A stretch of 64,000 bases of DNA from Flammula alnicola (Eukaryota > Basidiomycota > Agaricomycetes > Agaricales > Strophariaceae): assembly GCA_015499995.1 (NCBI GenBank), contig JADNRV010000024.1, positions 124,001-188,000 of the forward strand, given 5' to 3'. The notes below the pieces were generated by a model. It saw nothing but the letters and a program-made list of their open reading frames with translations. It was not told the DNA's origin and did no database searches. Shown one piece after another: positions 34,735-46,373 of the stretch; positions within the stretch are counted from its first letter, which is position 1; each line of letters opens with the position of its first letter. Both the position numbers and the translations under genes were made by a program.

Positions 34735-35981
34735 GATAGCAGGGATTTAGGAAGCTCTGGGGGTTACTGATTGAGAAAATCTAATATCTCGGGAGAAGAG
34801 AAGTTCCTTTCGCGTCGAAAAGACAGAGAAAAAGAGCGCTTATAGAGGCGAGCCTGAAATCGAGTGGCGATAGATAAAAGACCTTTCGAGTCACGTCTAA
34901 TCATCTTGTGAACTTCGTGACTGTGGATGAATTTATCAGCACGCGTGACCCGGTCCCGTACACAACAGGTAAACTTTTAAATTAAAATTACCAGTGCACT
35001 CAGCGTCTCTTACCTCTCTCTAGTTTGCTTTAAATTTATCTTTGTCAGTCTCCAGGGCACCTTGCTGAATACCTCGATCTAAGCGGCGGATTTTATATAC
35101 TTATATGCTCTCGGGTACGTTAGGATTTTGGCGATAGAATGCCACGTTCTAGTGACGCGGTCGAGGAATGTTGGTGACTTGTCAAGAACCATGGAGAGAA
35201 TGAGGCTGATAATTTGTCAGGTTTCTCTATGGTGTAACATAGACCGCTATATGTCCTGTGCCATTGCATGTCGACACCCTGAAGGGAGAATACATCCTAT
35301 CCGGTACCGGTGTTTGAAGACAGTATTGGAATTTGGAAAAGGCATACCTGACCAATGCCGATAAAAAGTTCCTTGCCTTCGGATTCTTGTTCACAGGTGA
35401 TCTCCAGGCCTTGAGGAAACCACATGCCTGTCCGGACGGATTCCACGGCTTTCAATAAGTGTCCAGTTCGTAATTTGTCTTCTCATTAAACCGAACTTGT
35501 TCCGCCCTTTGGCCTTTGGATGTTCACTCTCTAAAATGCATTCTAACGCCCTCTTGGACTCCTCCTGCCATATCGTGTACGTTAAGCAGCTGTCTTGGTG
35601 GCATCATCTATATGCGGAATAGGACTAGATCATGTTCAGAGATTCGGACCGCTCAAACATAACGCGTACAGCAGCTTCAAAATTTCGGACACGGTACCGG
35701 CTGCCCATCTTTCTACATCCCCTATCCCATCGAACGGAGATACTTTCTATACAAATGCTCCAACCTCCGACTTGGCGTAGCGGCCAATGTCGTTTTTTGG
35801 ACCTTTCTACCCCGTATGCTTCTTTGGTCGGGGTTTTCGTGGAGGAAACCCCACGGATGACCATTCCGGACACATTCGACCTTCCTTCCCTAAAGTTAGG
35901 TGACCACGTATAAATGCGGTTTCTCGACACCTCGTATCCCATCCTTTTTTCGTAGGCGACTATCTGACACCGCGAAACGCC
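34735..35981. other. 1.25-kb intergenic region, no gene supported
   Basis: Promoters of NEDD8 (left) and the transporter (right). Frames up to 144 codons exist on the minus strand (35625-36059), but none shows family resemblance or fungal splice structure. Confidence 0.4.
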
Positions 35982-38278
35982 ATGTCCGACAGTCATGAAA
36001 AAACGGAAGATGTCAAGGTGGACGATGCCTTGTTGGCGCCAGACCTCGTTGTGTCTCATCTAGCCGAACTGGACACTACCCATGGTACCGAAAGCCCAAT
36101 TTGAGGATCTTGTATCTTGTCCTCTTTCCAACTTGTATTGGAGTCGAGATGACGAGTGGGTGAGGATCTTTCTTCCGACCATGATCTACATCTGAAACTG
36201 AAGCTCGTCAATAACAGCTTTGATTCATCCATGATGAATGGCTTGCAGGCCGTCAACTCCTGGGACTCCTGTAATTCCAACCACTGCCGAATGTCTTTGA
36301 ATTTTAATGACTTGTTTTTTCAGTCTACCACTCTCCGAGGTCAACCCTTCTCGGCGTCATGTCTGCAATGTACTCTGCTGGTGCGATCGTCGCGTTACCT
36401 TTCGTCCCTCTCGTCACGGATGGGCTTGGTCGTCGCTGGGCAATCATTTTTGGTAGTTTCCTTATGATCATCGGCGCTGTTCTCCAAACTGCTTCCCAAA
36501 ACTGTGAGATCAGTTCTTCTTGAGCACCTCTAGAGTACTGATAGAAAATTTGTTAAGTTGCCATGTTTGTCATTGCAAGATTTATTTTAGGATTGGGAAT
36601 TCCTTTCGCCATTGTAGCAGCATCTTCTCTCCTAGGAGGTTAGTACTATAAACATGGTCGGAGGTGCACGAATTCATATCATCTTTCTATCAGAGCTAGG
36701 ACATCCCAAAGAACGTGCAATCCTTGGATCGCTGTTTAATTCTTGCTATTTCATCGGTGAGTGCGCCTTGGAGATGTAGCACGATCAGCTCCAATCCTTA
36801 AACTACTTTCCTAGGTTCAATCGTCGCTGCCGGAGTCACGCTTGGAACCTTCAGCATGGCTAGCAACTGGGGTTGGAGAATCCCATCTCTGCTCCAGATA
36901 ATACCCAGCTGCTTACAGATCACCTTTATATTCTTTCTCCCCGAATCTCCTCGTTGGCTCATCTCGAAAGGTCGTGGTGCGGAAGCGCTAGATGTTTTGG
37001 TGAAGTACCACGCCGAAGGAGACGCGGACTCGGAATTTGTGAAAGCCGAATACATCCAGATCGAGAAAACTCTGGAGCTAGAGAAAGAGACCGCGCGGGT
37101 TGGATGGATGGATTTATTGAAGACTGCTGGAATGCGCCGCAGGGTTTTGGTTGGAGCTTTCCTAGGCCTGGCTACGCAGTGGAGTGGAAATGGCTTAACG
37201 TCGTGAGTACACTTTTGATTCGGTGTGATTGAAGGGATTTTGATTAGTATTATGGCAGATACTTCCTTGCACGGATTCTGGACAACGTTGGCATTCACGA
37301 TAATCGTACCAAGAACTTGATCAATCTGGCGACCACCTGTTGGGGATTTTTCAATGCAACTATTTTGGCGTTGACCGTTTCTCGGTTCAAGCGTAGGACT
37401 ATGTATCTAGTACGCAGATTTCTCTTTCATCTCATCTCACACAAGCATTGAAAACACTCGTGATACCTAGGCATGTACGATCTCTTTGCTCCTCGTTTTT
37501 ACTGGATGGACCGTCGCAAGTGCGAGATATGCTATGGATGAAGATAAACCGGCTTCGAGGGCCGTCATTGCGTATGTTTTGTCTGAAAAATATGATGACC
37601 TGACCGTGACCAATAATCTCAAAATTTTCAGTTTCATCTTCTTATACAGCCCTTGTTACAATATGGCGTACAACGCCCTGACTTACAGCGAGTATATTCT
37701 ATTGACTTGTGATATAAATCTCTAATCGTCCGCTATAGCTTTCTTGGTCGAACTATTCCCGTTCCATGTGAGGGCAAAGGGCATCGCTATCTTCCAATGG
37801 TTCTCTCGTATGGCTGGTTTCTTTAACCAGTTCGTAAACCCTATCGGCATTGCCAACGCTGGTGAGTTGGCCGGATTTTACCAACTCTATCAATCAGCGC
37901 TGACAGCATATATTTAGGCTGGAAATACTACATCAGGTGGAGCAAATTGTTTTCTCTGTCAGTGACGTAATGACCGATCTGCCATCCCTTAGTTATTGCG
38001 TCTTTCTCGCCTTTGAAGTTCTGTTTGTATTTTTCCTCTTCCCTGAAACATCTGGGCGCAGTTTGGAAGAACTTGCCTTCCGTAAGTTCCAACTCTGACT
38101 ATTGTTTTTCGTCGGCTTATTGTCGCATCTTTGCACAGTATACGAAGGAAACGAACTCAAAGAGCAGAAGAAGCGAGTCGAGAACGAGATTCGTCACCAC
38201 GACAACGATGATGTTTCAAATGGAAAACTCAGTGATGTTCCTGACACCCCAGTTCGCGATTCAACTTACGTCGATTAG
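35982..38278 (+). CDS. MFS sugar transporter, one frame break
   Basis: A 12-helix sugar:proton symporter of the hexose/lactose-permease type in the plasma membrane. ATG 35982 gives MSDSHEKTEDVKVDDALLAP. Signatures: FDSSMMNGLQAVNSWDSYYH, VTDGLGRRWAIIFGSFLMII, ELGHPKERAILGSLFNSCYF, FFLPESPRWLISKGRGAEAL, then TQWSGNGLTSYYFARILDNV and FFLFPETSGRSLEELAFLYE. Ten or more short introns interrupt it and the stop is at 38276-38278. Between ELDTT and WYRKPNLRILYLVLFPTCIG (36076-36085) the frame is off by one base inside a CCC run. No ATG exists in the second frame, so a lost base is the best explanation. The sugar substrate is unknown. Confidence 0.85.
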
Positions 38279-38593
38279 GCTACATAGTTGAAGGTGCGCG
38301 AGTTACGACGAAGTGAAGAAGTATTGAGATACATACATTACGAAACAAGTGTAGTCCAGCCTGTTCGTAAAACGCCTCTATTGTAGTTTAGTATCATGCT
38401 GCATGTATGAGTATGATGAATCTGATGATGGGCATCATGAGCCCAAAAAAATTCACGAAGGCAACGATACATGGTATGATTTAGAATGAAAAAGAGATTG
38501 CAAGCAAAAAAAAAAAAAAAAAAAAAAAAACAGATGAAAGTTCCCGCAGTGTTTAGCATCTACAAGTCGAGATTATATTCATAGCACTTTTTG
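38279..38593. other. Convergent 3' spacer with 25-nt poly(A)
   Basis: 315 bp between the transporter and amine oxidase stop codons. It carries an uninterrupted A25 run at 38506-38530, the longest homopolymer in the window. Confidence 0.6.
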
Positions 38594-41500
38594 CTACGTC
38601 CCCATCCTCACCCGGAAATACATCTCGGCTGCTCGTCTGTTATCTGGACTGTTGGCGAAACCCACGGTCCCATCTGAGGCAAAGAATGGCGTTTGTGGGT
38701 ATTCGAAGGGAGAGGGAGGTTCAGGCACGCAGGTGAAATCTTGTTTGACTCCATTGTCGTCGAACGTATACGGATCTCCTGGGTTTTCTGGTGCATGCAG
38801 CAGGATCGCATTCCTCGATTCCATGGAGACATCATAGTCGAAATAGTTCAACGGAGTTAACACAAAGCTACGGAGGCCATTTGTCAGATTTTTGAGAATG
38901 GAATAGGCTCGCCAAGAAATTAACGCACCTGGAAGTCGCTATGTTGGTCTTAGTATTAGGAGAATCTTCGGCCTGAGGCTGTCAGCGAAAATATGTTTCA
39001 GTTTTAGCTTTCTGATGACTCTAAACGTCAAAGCACACGATCATAAATTTACGTACCAGGTGATGCATTCCTAAATTGATCCAGGCAACAACATCTTGCT
39101 GAGTGATGTTTTCCCCGTCGAAGAATTTGTGGAAGTCGACCATTGGGGCTCCAGGAAGATGAAGGTTCCACATAGAACTCGAGGCAGGTTCTGTCTCCTT
39201 ACGACGAGAGACTGCTAGATTGTACCGCGCCCAGTTGGCATTGTTAAGCAACCGTTTGGACCCGACCACAGTCTGCAACATGACACGATCGAGTGAGCAA
39301 ATCCTTCAAAGGTACAACGAAAGCTAATGGGACAAGACATACATTGTGTATTGGGTTGTAGCCAGGATGAATAGCATATCCTCTTGGATAACCCCATGAA
39401 TTTGTGGCGTCCTGATTGACAATGGCATAACCACCCTGGAAGTTGAGTGGGTACTTCAACAAAGCATCGTCTTCATTTGTGATGTATTCCTTCGTGATCT
39501 TCTGCTGGATGACCTTCTGGCCCCAATCATCGTCTAGCCATGGATGGTTTACTTCTTCCTGTTTAGTTGTCGTTTTGAGCAAGGAATTTGCAGTCCCAGC
39601 AATGTCGAAATCGACTCTAGAAAGGTGACTTGATTAGATGGAAAAGGACTTCAGTTATGAGGATTCCACTGACTTGTAGTTGATGACGTGGTCGTGAAGA
39701 TTGCCCACTGATCGACGAAAAAAACCATTGAGCGGAAGACAGTCGTCGAAACAAGGCAGGACTTACTCGAAGTTTCTCGTATCCTCGCGCCATAGCCATC
39801 TTGCTTTGGGTTCCAGTAGCCTCCTTGCATATATCCAGAGGCAGACAAACGGACTTCAATGGTGCCATCGAGATAGAATAGATAGTCGAACTGGGGGGTT
39901 AGAAGGTAAGCAAACGAACCTAAGATAGAGAAAATACAGCTGCTTACCACTAGACGAACAGAAAGTTGACGAGCAGTCGTAAGTAGCGCGTCGATAGGTT
40001 TGATTTAAAGAACGCAACATACGGTAGTCATAGCTTAAACGAGAGAATAAGCCGCAGGGAAAATCGATGCAAGAACATAGAACTCACTTTCCGACGGTAG
40101 TCGTGCTTCGAACGGTGAGAACATATGATTTGACCGCTCCAAATTCACCCTCTTCATAGCCGAAATGCCTTGACAGAGGCTTACCAGTATCTTGTTCAAA
40201 GATACATATAGCCCGATCGACTTGGACCTTACCGAGGATCGTGTATGTCGTTGCAGGAAGATAGATAGCTTCCTGAGGGCAATCGTAATAGGGAATCATG
40301 TCCCTGACTAAGCTACCCATTCCGAAGTGCCGGTCAAGCCATGCGGTTGTCGCTTGCATTGGGTCGTTTCCACCTAGAGGCGTCGAGTTAGAAGTGTAAT
40401 CGATGGCTGCATGCAAATAATCATCGTACCATACTGGGCGATAGCTTCTTGGGGGAAAGCTGGAGAACGCAAGGTCAGGCGCAGTCAACGAGCAGTGTGC
40501 AGGATAATACCTGGTAGATGATACGTTCTCCTCGGAATCGCATATCCCAGAAGCTGAGACCCATATCGCGATCAAAGCCGAGATACATTCCCCAGCCCAT
40601 CCAACTGACATATTTCTGCTCTCGGTCGACCTTGTAGCGCAAACCGGCGAACGATACTGAACGAGGTCCAGGAAGATGGTCAAGATCTCGTTCCGGACCA
40701 ACACGTTTTCGCTCCGTCCATGACAAGTCGAGGTTTGGATCGGTCTGTTCGGGATGTCTGACGAGAGTTCCGTTGTTGAAAGCCTCCAAAAATGATTCGG
40801 TTGAGGTAAACACTTGGCCATGGTATACGTGCTTTTCAATGCGGTTATTAGTATCATATGCATGCGATAGTGAAGACATCACGACATACTTTCAGGACCT
40901 TCCATTGTGAAACATCGCTCCCAGAGATATCAACGTACTGGTAGAAATTTACAGGCAAAAGGAATGACCCTGCATGATTTCTTCTCCAAGTCATCCACAG
41001 CCGTCTGAAACTGCCGTCAAAGCTGAAAGGACCGCTCATCCCTCCCACTAAGGTGTCATTCGGAAGTCCTCTCACAGTGCCGTTGAATAATTCCTGAAAT
41101 TTCTAAACTCAGTCTTTGGGAGAAATGGCGTGGTTCAGCGCCCACCTCTAACGCATATGACATCGGACCAACTGCTTCAGCGAGAAAGATACTCAAATCG
41201 CTGAGCTGGGCAAGGCCACGAGCGTTGAAAGGGATGTCGTCACGATGATAGATTTCCGTAAGTGGTCGTATACTGGTGTTGAGATCGATTGGTAGAGGGC
41301 CAACCAAATAGTCTTTGATGATAGGTTCCTTCCATCCTCCATGGTGAATTGTTACTCTCGCATACTTCTGCGGAAGCGGAGACGCAATCGGGTCCTCCAA
41401 GTATGCCAGTGCGTCCTCTTTCGCTGGATAGTATGCCTCTATCAGGAATATGACATTGTCCGAGGCGGTTGATTGACCCGCTTGCGTCAAGTTCAAATTC

Positions 41501-41865
41501 TGTTGCGAAGCTTCAAGCCATGTTTCAACTTGCGCTATTTCGGAGGCCGTAAGGGACGCCCATGGGTTGACAGGTGCTGGTGGCGAGGCTGGCTGAGAGT
41601 GCGTCGAAGCGCACCGTTCGACGTCGCCTTTTACGGCTTCGGAAGGAACGCTGTCAAGGCCGCCATACCAGCTATCTCCAAAGAAGATCCTTTGAGAGAA
41701 GACGTCGGTTAAATCATGGGAACGCCTTAATATGACGATGAAGGCCAAGACGTTGAACAGAAAAGACGCAGAGAGTAGAAGGTAGTGCTTCGGTATGCCG
41801 AATCGAGACCTCTTTGCTTCGCCGTCAAGAAGACTTTGGTTGATTGGCTTGTATGAGTGGGACAT
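38594..41865 (-). CDS. Copper amine oxidase, N-terminally anchored
   Basis: Copper/topaquinone amine oxidases oxidise primary amines to aldehydes with release of H2O2 and ammonia. ATG 41863-41865 gives MSHSYKPINQSLLDGEAKRS. A membrane anchor follows (HYLLLSASFLFNVLAFIVIL), so the enzyme is probably a type II membrane protein. The cofactor tyrosine lies in TTTVGNYDYLF, with its Asn codon split by an intron at 40022-40090. The catalytic Asp region is TTAWLDRHFGMGSLVRDMIP. Copper ligands are the HxH in NLHDHVINYKVDFDI and the distal His in INLGMHHLPRAEDSP. The stop is at 38594-38596. At plus coordinates 40447-40456 a frame slip in a C5 run separates IIYQLSP from QEAIAQYGG. Confidence 0.88.
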
Positions 41866-43628
41866 CGTTGGTGCCCTTTCCAGCTTGCAACGAATGAATC
41901 GGTTCGTACGAGTTACGAGTAGATAAGGCCTGCAGCAACCCCTGGGTGATTTGTTCGTGGGGTGTGGTCGATTTGAAATATGGGGTCGACTCCGATAACA
42001 AAGATAGTCATACACTGTGGCCGCTGAGATAATGCCCTCCCAAAAGGCTTGAAAAAGCGATAAAGTCGGGCCCTTCCTTTCTAAAGATAAGATTGTGATT
42101 AGGTCAGTCTTCCAAAAAGAAAAGGAACACACGCTGCTTTTAGCAAGCTTGAGAAAGTCTCGGCTCTCCGATGCCCACTTGATCCTCCCGAGTCGAAGTA
42201 TGGCACGAAAAGTCGTTTCCCGAAGACGCACTGAGACCCCGTCTCGAAAGCATTTCAATCCATGACATTCTATTTGAAACTGGATGTAAGTAGATCGCAC
42301 CAGAACCAGTATACCGAAAAATTGGTCGGCCCGGGTTTCTTGCAAGAAGGCCACGGATAAAGAAAATAACTGGAGGGAAAAGTTGAAATACATCTTGTGG
42401 CAATTTTGTGATTGTTTTGTGGAGGACGTAGGATTAGAACTTGTTGAAGTTGTAATGAACGTTAATGAACCATGGACGAACTAAGCTTCCGTGGAAAGTT
42501 ATTACCTTATATGTGTGATTTGATAATAGCTGCTTTTGGCTATTCAACGCCACTCTCCTCAAACTCCACTGGTCTCCTCCGACCATAGTTGGAGCATCAA
42601 CAACGCATGCCTCTCATCCAGAAATGCAGGAAAAAGGAAAGTGATTAATTCACAATTGACACTAACTATTGGATTTTACTGACATATCATTTTGACTGAT
42701 TTAAATAAATGCCGCGGCATATGAATCTAAGTATTGCGTTTCGACTTTGTTGCTAATTTTCATGTGTCTACTTTAGGTGTACTCCTGACAGGTCCCGGGG
42801 ATTCATGAGTTCGCACAACTGCGCGAAATATTCTGGGGCAGGGCATACATGTGCGTAAGTACTAGGCGGTCAGTTTTCTCCGATGCGAGAGTACAGCGGC
42901 GCGAATTGTCCGTATAGCTTGAAGACAAGGGCCATCATGGGACTGCAACAGAGTACGCAGTTGCACGAATGGGCACCAAGTCATCAAGGAAGAGCTCAAT
43001 GCTGTCCGCGCATGCATGGCGTTCCATACCAATCAGGGTGATGATGATGATTACCAGCAGGTGGTCCCGTTAAGGAGGTCATGAACTCGGTGCTCTTCCT
43101 ATGGCGAGTCGCGACAACACATAGAGAACCCTAGATTATCTTGCTGATTTCGGAAAATTTGTCAATCTCGAGGGTATCAAAAAGAGTGATAATCTGACCG
43201 CAGCTGTTCGCAAGATTTCATCTCTAGGAAGAAAAGTGCTCGTGGATGGCAACGATGAAAATAGTAAAGTCGATCGGAAAATTGTACTGTCCCAACTATA
43301 AAATCTTTGCGGGCATGGAAGATGCTTACGAGGAGAGCGCTGCAGTTTCGTTGACTCGATGACGGTAGGTACTTGAACTGTCAAGAACATTCAAGTTGTG
43401 TGGTGGTCAAGGTATCGTTTCCTAAACAAATAATTCAGATCCAGAGACCACAGAACCACTGCGAGATTTCAGCCAGCATGGGTCCTTGCAAGAGAAGGGT
43501 TTAGCAATCTAGTTTGTAATGGACAGTGGCAGACAGGTTGCTAGAGGTTGTGGACATGCAAGAACGAACATTTTGCTTATGTAATTGTAGTCACCTTCTC
43601 CCTCAACCACATCGCGCTCAGAGTCCCC
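41866..43628. other. 1.76-kb gap with unassigned coding-like stretch
   Basis: No gene could be assigned. A plus-strand run without stops at about 43139-43281 reads DYLADFGKFVNLEGIKKSDN then LTAAVRKISSLGRKVLVDGN. It looks protein-like but matches no family known to me. Confidence 0.35.
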
Positions 43629-44658
43629 ATGGATCTAGACGAAAGCACACCAACTGGACAACCCACGGTGTCTAGAGAGAAGGTATAGAACCTTTATATG
43701 AGCAATAAGCATGTGCTTATCCACTCCTTTCGCAGACGGCACCATTTCTTATTCGAACATTTGTGAAAATCGGCAGCTTTCATCGTTTGACGCTTTTCGA
43801 AGATGGTACTCTACCAACGACGGATGAACAGCAGCTATTTACATGGTATGTCATAGCAACGGTATTGCAACTCTTATTTTCTGACTTCAAGATAGGAAAG
43901 ACGCGACACTGCGTGAAGTGTTGACCACGCTCAGGAATACCGCCCCACACGTAGCAGAGTATCGACACCCACTCGCACGCTTTTCTTTCCGGACAGTCTA
44001 TGCAGACCCAAGCAACAAGGGCCGTTTCTCGCAAAAAGATATAGGAATGGTCTACTCTCGTGACATTCTTGGCGAACCAGGATTATTGAATACCACAGCG
44101 CCTCGATTGCTCCAGGACATCGAACCGTTAAACCGCGACATAGGCGACCGGGAGCGAGAGGAGAGAAACCTAGAAGAACTCAGGTTCATTCCAGGCGACT
44201 TCCTTCTTGTTGCCGTCCTCCTGCCGAAAAACGTCACTCTGCCCTCTGAGATAGCTATCAAAGGTTCAGGCGCGGCAGGCGCGGCGTCAGGCGCATCGAA
44301 CGGATGGAGGGCCTCTGGAACTGTTGGAGGAAGCTCGGGGAAGGGCGATGGAGGGTGGGGCAGAGGTTCCGTGGCTACTGGACCAGGATTTGGGCGTGGC
44401 AGTGGCGGTGGTCATTGGAGGGGCGACTCAAATGCACCTACTCGTGGTGGTCGTGGTGGCGGCGGACGAGGTGGTGGTGACTCCGGACGGGATAGAGATC
44501 TTGACAGAAATGATTCGCGTATTCCTCCACCGCGAAGAAGCGTCTCGCCACCTCCTCGAGGTGGCTGGGGTGATCGGGACGGTCGAGGAGGCCGAGGAGG
44601 CAGACGCTCGCCATCTCGTTCAAGAAGTCCACCCAGGAGAAGAAACCGTTACGATTGA
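43629..44658 (+). CDS. SAP18: SAP18, SIN3/ASAP complex subunit
   Basis: SAP18 is a ubiquitin-fold adaptor of the SIN3-HDAC complex and of the exon-junction ASAP complex. ATG 43629 gives MDLDESTPTGQPTVSREK, and two introns join in frame to TAPFLIRTFVKIGSFHRLTL and LFTWKDATLREVLTTLRNTA. The fold continues as HPLARFSFRTVYADPSNKGR and ends near RFIPGDFLLVAVLLPKN. The C-terminal ~110 residues are Gly/Arg-rich with RGG boxes and an RS segment (SPSRSRSPPRRRNRYD), pointing to RNA or splicing-factor contact. The stop is at 44656-44658. RPD3, its expected complex partner, is encoded 22 kb to the left. Confidence 0.9.
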
Positions 44659-45604
44659 TTTCTCGTCGACTCTTTAGTCTTCATGTTTCTTGCTCATGTT
44701 ATTGTACTCTCCATATATAGCCTTATATCCCTTGTGGAACGACGTCGTGTTTCCACACAACAAAATGACAATTCACCATTTCACATTCTTTTGGGATAGG
44801 ATATGGCCTTGCAGAAATATCAAAGAGGTGGATTCGTGAAGCAAGCAAGCTATGAGACGTCTCCGTTTTTTTTACTCCTTCATCCAGATGCGAACGACCA
44901 ATCCTTGGGCTGACCACTGACCAGCCTTTCGTACTTGTATTGATAAAACATACTTGATCGAGTGTGCAGAATATTCTTCCGCGACCAGAGTGACTACTAC
45001 CAAGAGTTTGACCGCAAAGCGCCACCGAAGTGAGGTAAGGGCATGTCAAGCGGCAAGTTATAACTTAGGGTTCTGACCAGAGACCCATCTCGGTTGGTAT
45101 TCAAAAGCGAATAAATGTGCAGGGCCTTGGACACTGAGGCTTGAAGACTATCCAACCCAGGTGGGTAAAGTACATGTACGGGCAAGTTGGGAGAGGTTGC
45201 GAGGAAACGTTGAATATCACGATCGGACCGCAAAAACGAGGGTTTGAATTTTAAGAATCGATTGAGGGCTGCAATTGCTAGCCGACCTGAAGAGTACGTT
45301 ATTCATTCAATGGGCGCGGACAAGATACTTCGATTTGTTTGTTTCAATTTTTTCTCATTGAATTTAACATGCTACCAGTACACTGATGACCGTCGACGGT
45401 GAGGACTGTAGAAATCAAATCAGCAATCGTCCAAAGACAACGGAGATCAAAATAAAAGGCTCAGACAAGTATATAATGATTCCGGATAGACATGATTCCT
45501 CAAAGGACGAATCCTCAGTTGAGGGAGTCTGTATTGTCATCACAGATGGCGGCTCGAGGCACTGCCCCATGGTACCACCACAGAATAAAAAATGAAGACT
45601 CACA
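44659..45604. other. Gap with possible orphan minus-strand exon
   Basis: Contains the 3' flanks of SAP18 and eS12. A minus-strand frame from about 45285 to 44997 (RLAIAALNRFLKFKPSFLRS, LPVHVLYPPGLDSLQASVSK) has coding-like composition, but no start or partner exon was identified. It may be a remnant. Confidence 0.3.
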
Positions 45605-46102
45605 TTAGCGGTTCTTGAAGTAATCAAGGAGAACATGGAGACCCTCGCTCTCAACACCGTACTCCTTCACGACGACACAGCTGCATCCAACAACCTTTCT
45701 GGGGTTACCCTCACGGTCGATCTTGCAGAGACCAGCCCAGGTTCCCAGAACTTTGGCGTCTCCAACCTTGATGAGGTTAATTTTGTGCTCAGCGCAGAGT
45801 GCCTCGATGAGCTTAATGTATTCGGCCTCCGTGCAGGTCTCCACGAGGACGCACAGATGGGCCTGGCGCTTGTCGAGAGCCTTGGCGCACTCACGCAAAC
45901 CACGGGCAAGACCGTCGTGAACAAGAGCGTTCTTCAAGACTTGCTGTTTGAATAATAGCGTCAGCGATAACGTAGCACAAGAAAGCGATAGATAACAAAC
46001 TTGAAGAGCATCTTCAACAGAGAGTTTGCCTTTGGGTGCCTCAGTGGTAACCTCGACCTCGGGGGCGACCTCGACAGGAATGTCATCTCCAGCGTCAGAC
46101 AT
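45605..46102 (-). CDS. RPS12: Ribosomal protein eS12
   Basis: eS12 is a small-subunit ribosomal protein of the beak region. ATG 46100-46102 gives [20 protein letters not shown]. One coding intron (about 45948-46003) precedes [20 protein letters not shown] and then [40 protein letters not shown]. It ends [20 protein letters not shown] at the stop 45605-45607. Length (about 145 residues) fits the family. A 49-nt intron with GTGAGT donor sits in the 5'UTR (46104-46152), ending one base before the ATG, which explains why the frame stays open upstream. It is divergent from SKI8. Confidence 0.94.
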   Translation of the reverse strand: MSDAGDDIPVEVAPEVEVTTEAPKGKLSVEDALQVCYLSLSCATLSLTLLFKQQVLKNALVHDGLARGLRECAKALDKRQAHLCVLVETCTEAEYIKLIEALCAEHKINLIKVGDAKVLGTWAGLCKIDREGNPRKVVGCSCVVVKEYGVESEGLHVLLDYFKNR

Positions 46103-46373
46103 CCTGGAACAAAAATTAGCGTCCTGCTCAATTCTGTCAATGATATACTCACTTTTGTAGTTATAACGCGCTGTTAGGGATTTACAAGATGTTTGGATGT
46201 CTTCGTCCGCTTTCGTTGATGTGAGGAAAAAATAAGGTTTCAGTGGACAAGTTATGGTGAAAGGTTCAAACTCAGATTCGGCCATACCCGACGTTTCGGT
46301 TGAGGTCACGCTCATCGTGTTGGACGACATCGACGCGTATTTAGCAACCTCAAACACGACCTTATACTCAACA
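46103..46373. promoter_or_regulatory. eS12 leader intron and divergent eS12/SKI8 promoter
   Basis: 271 bp including the eS12 5'UTR and its 49-nt intron. The remaining ~220 bp must hold both promoters. Confidence 0.5.

Noticed and set aside
35625..36059. 144-codon minus-strand frame upstream of the sugar transporter
   Set aside because: It overlaps the transporter's conserved N-terminal coding region and has no recognisable motif.
41866..42393. 176-codon N-terminal extension of the amine oxidase
   Set aside because: The frame is open, but the extension has no conserved sequence. The ATG at 41865 gives a normal short cytosolic tail before the membrane anchor.
45948..46003. snoRNA inside the eS12 coding intron
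   Set aside because: The intron is only about 56 nt, too short for a box C/D or H/ACA RNA with flanks, and no C/D boxes were seen.
46103..46357. 85-codon N-terminal extension of eS12
   Set aside because: It is explained by the leader intron; eS12 proteins begin at the downstream ATG.
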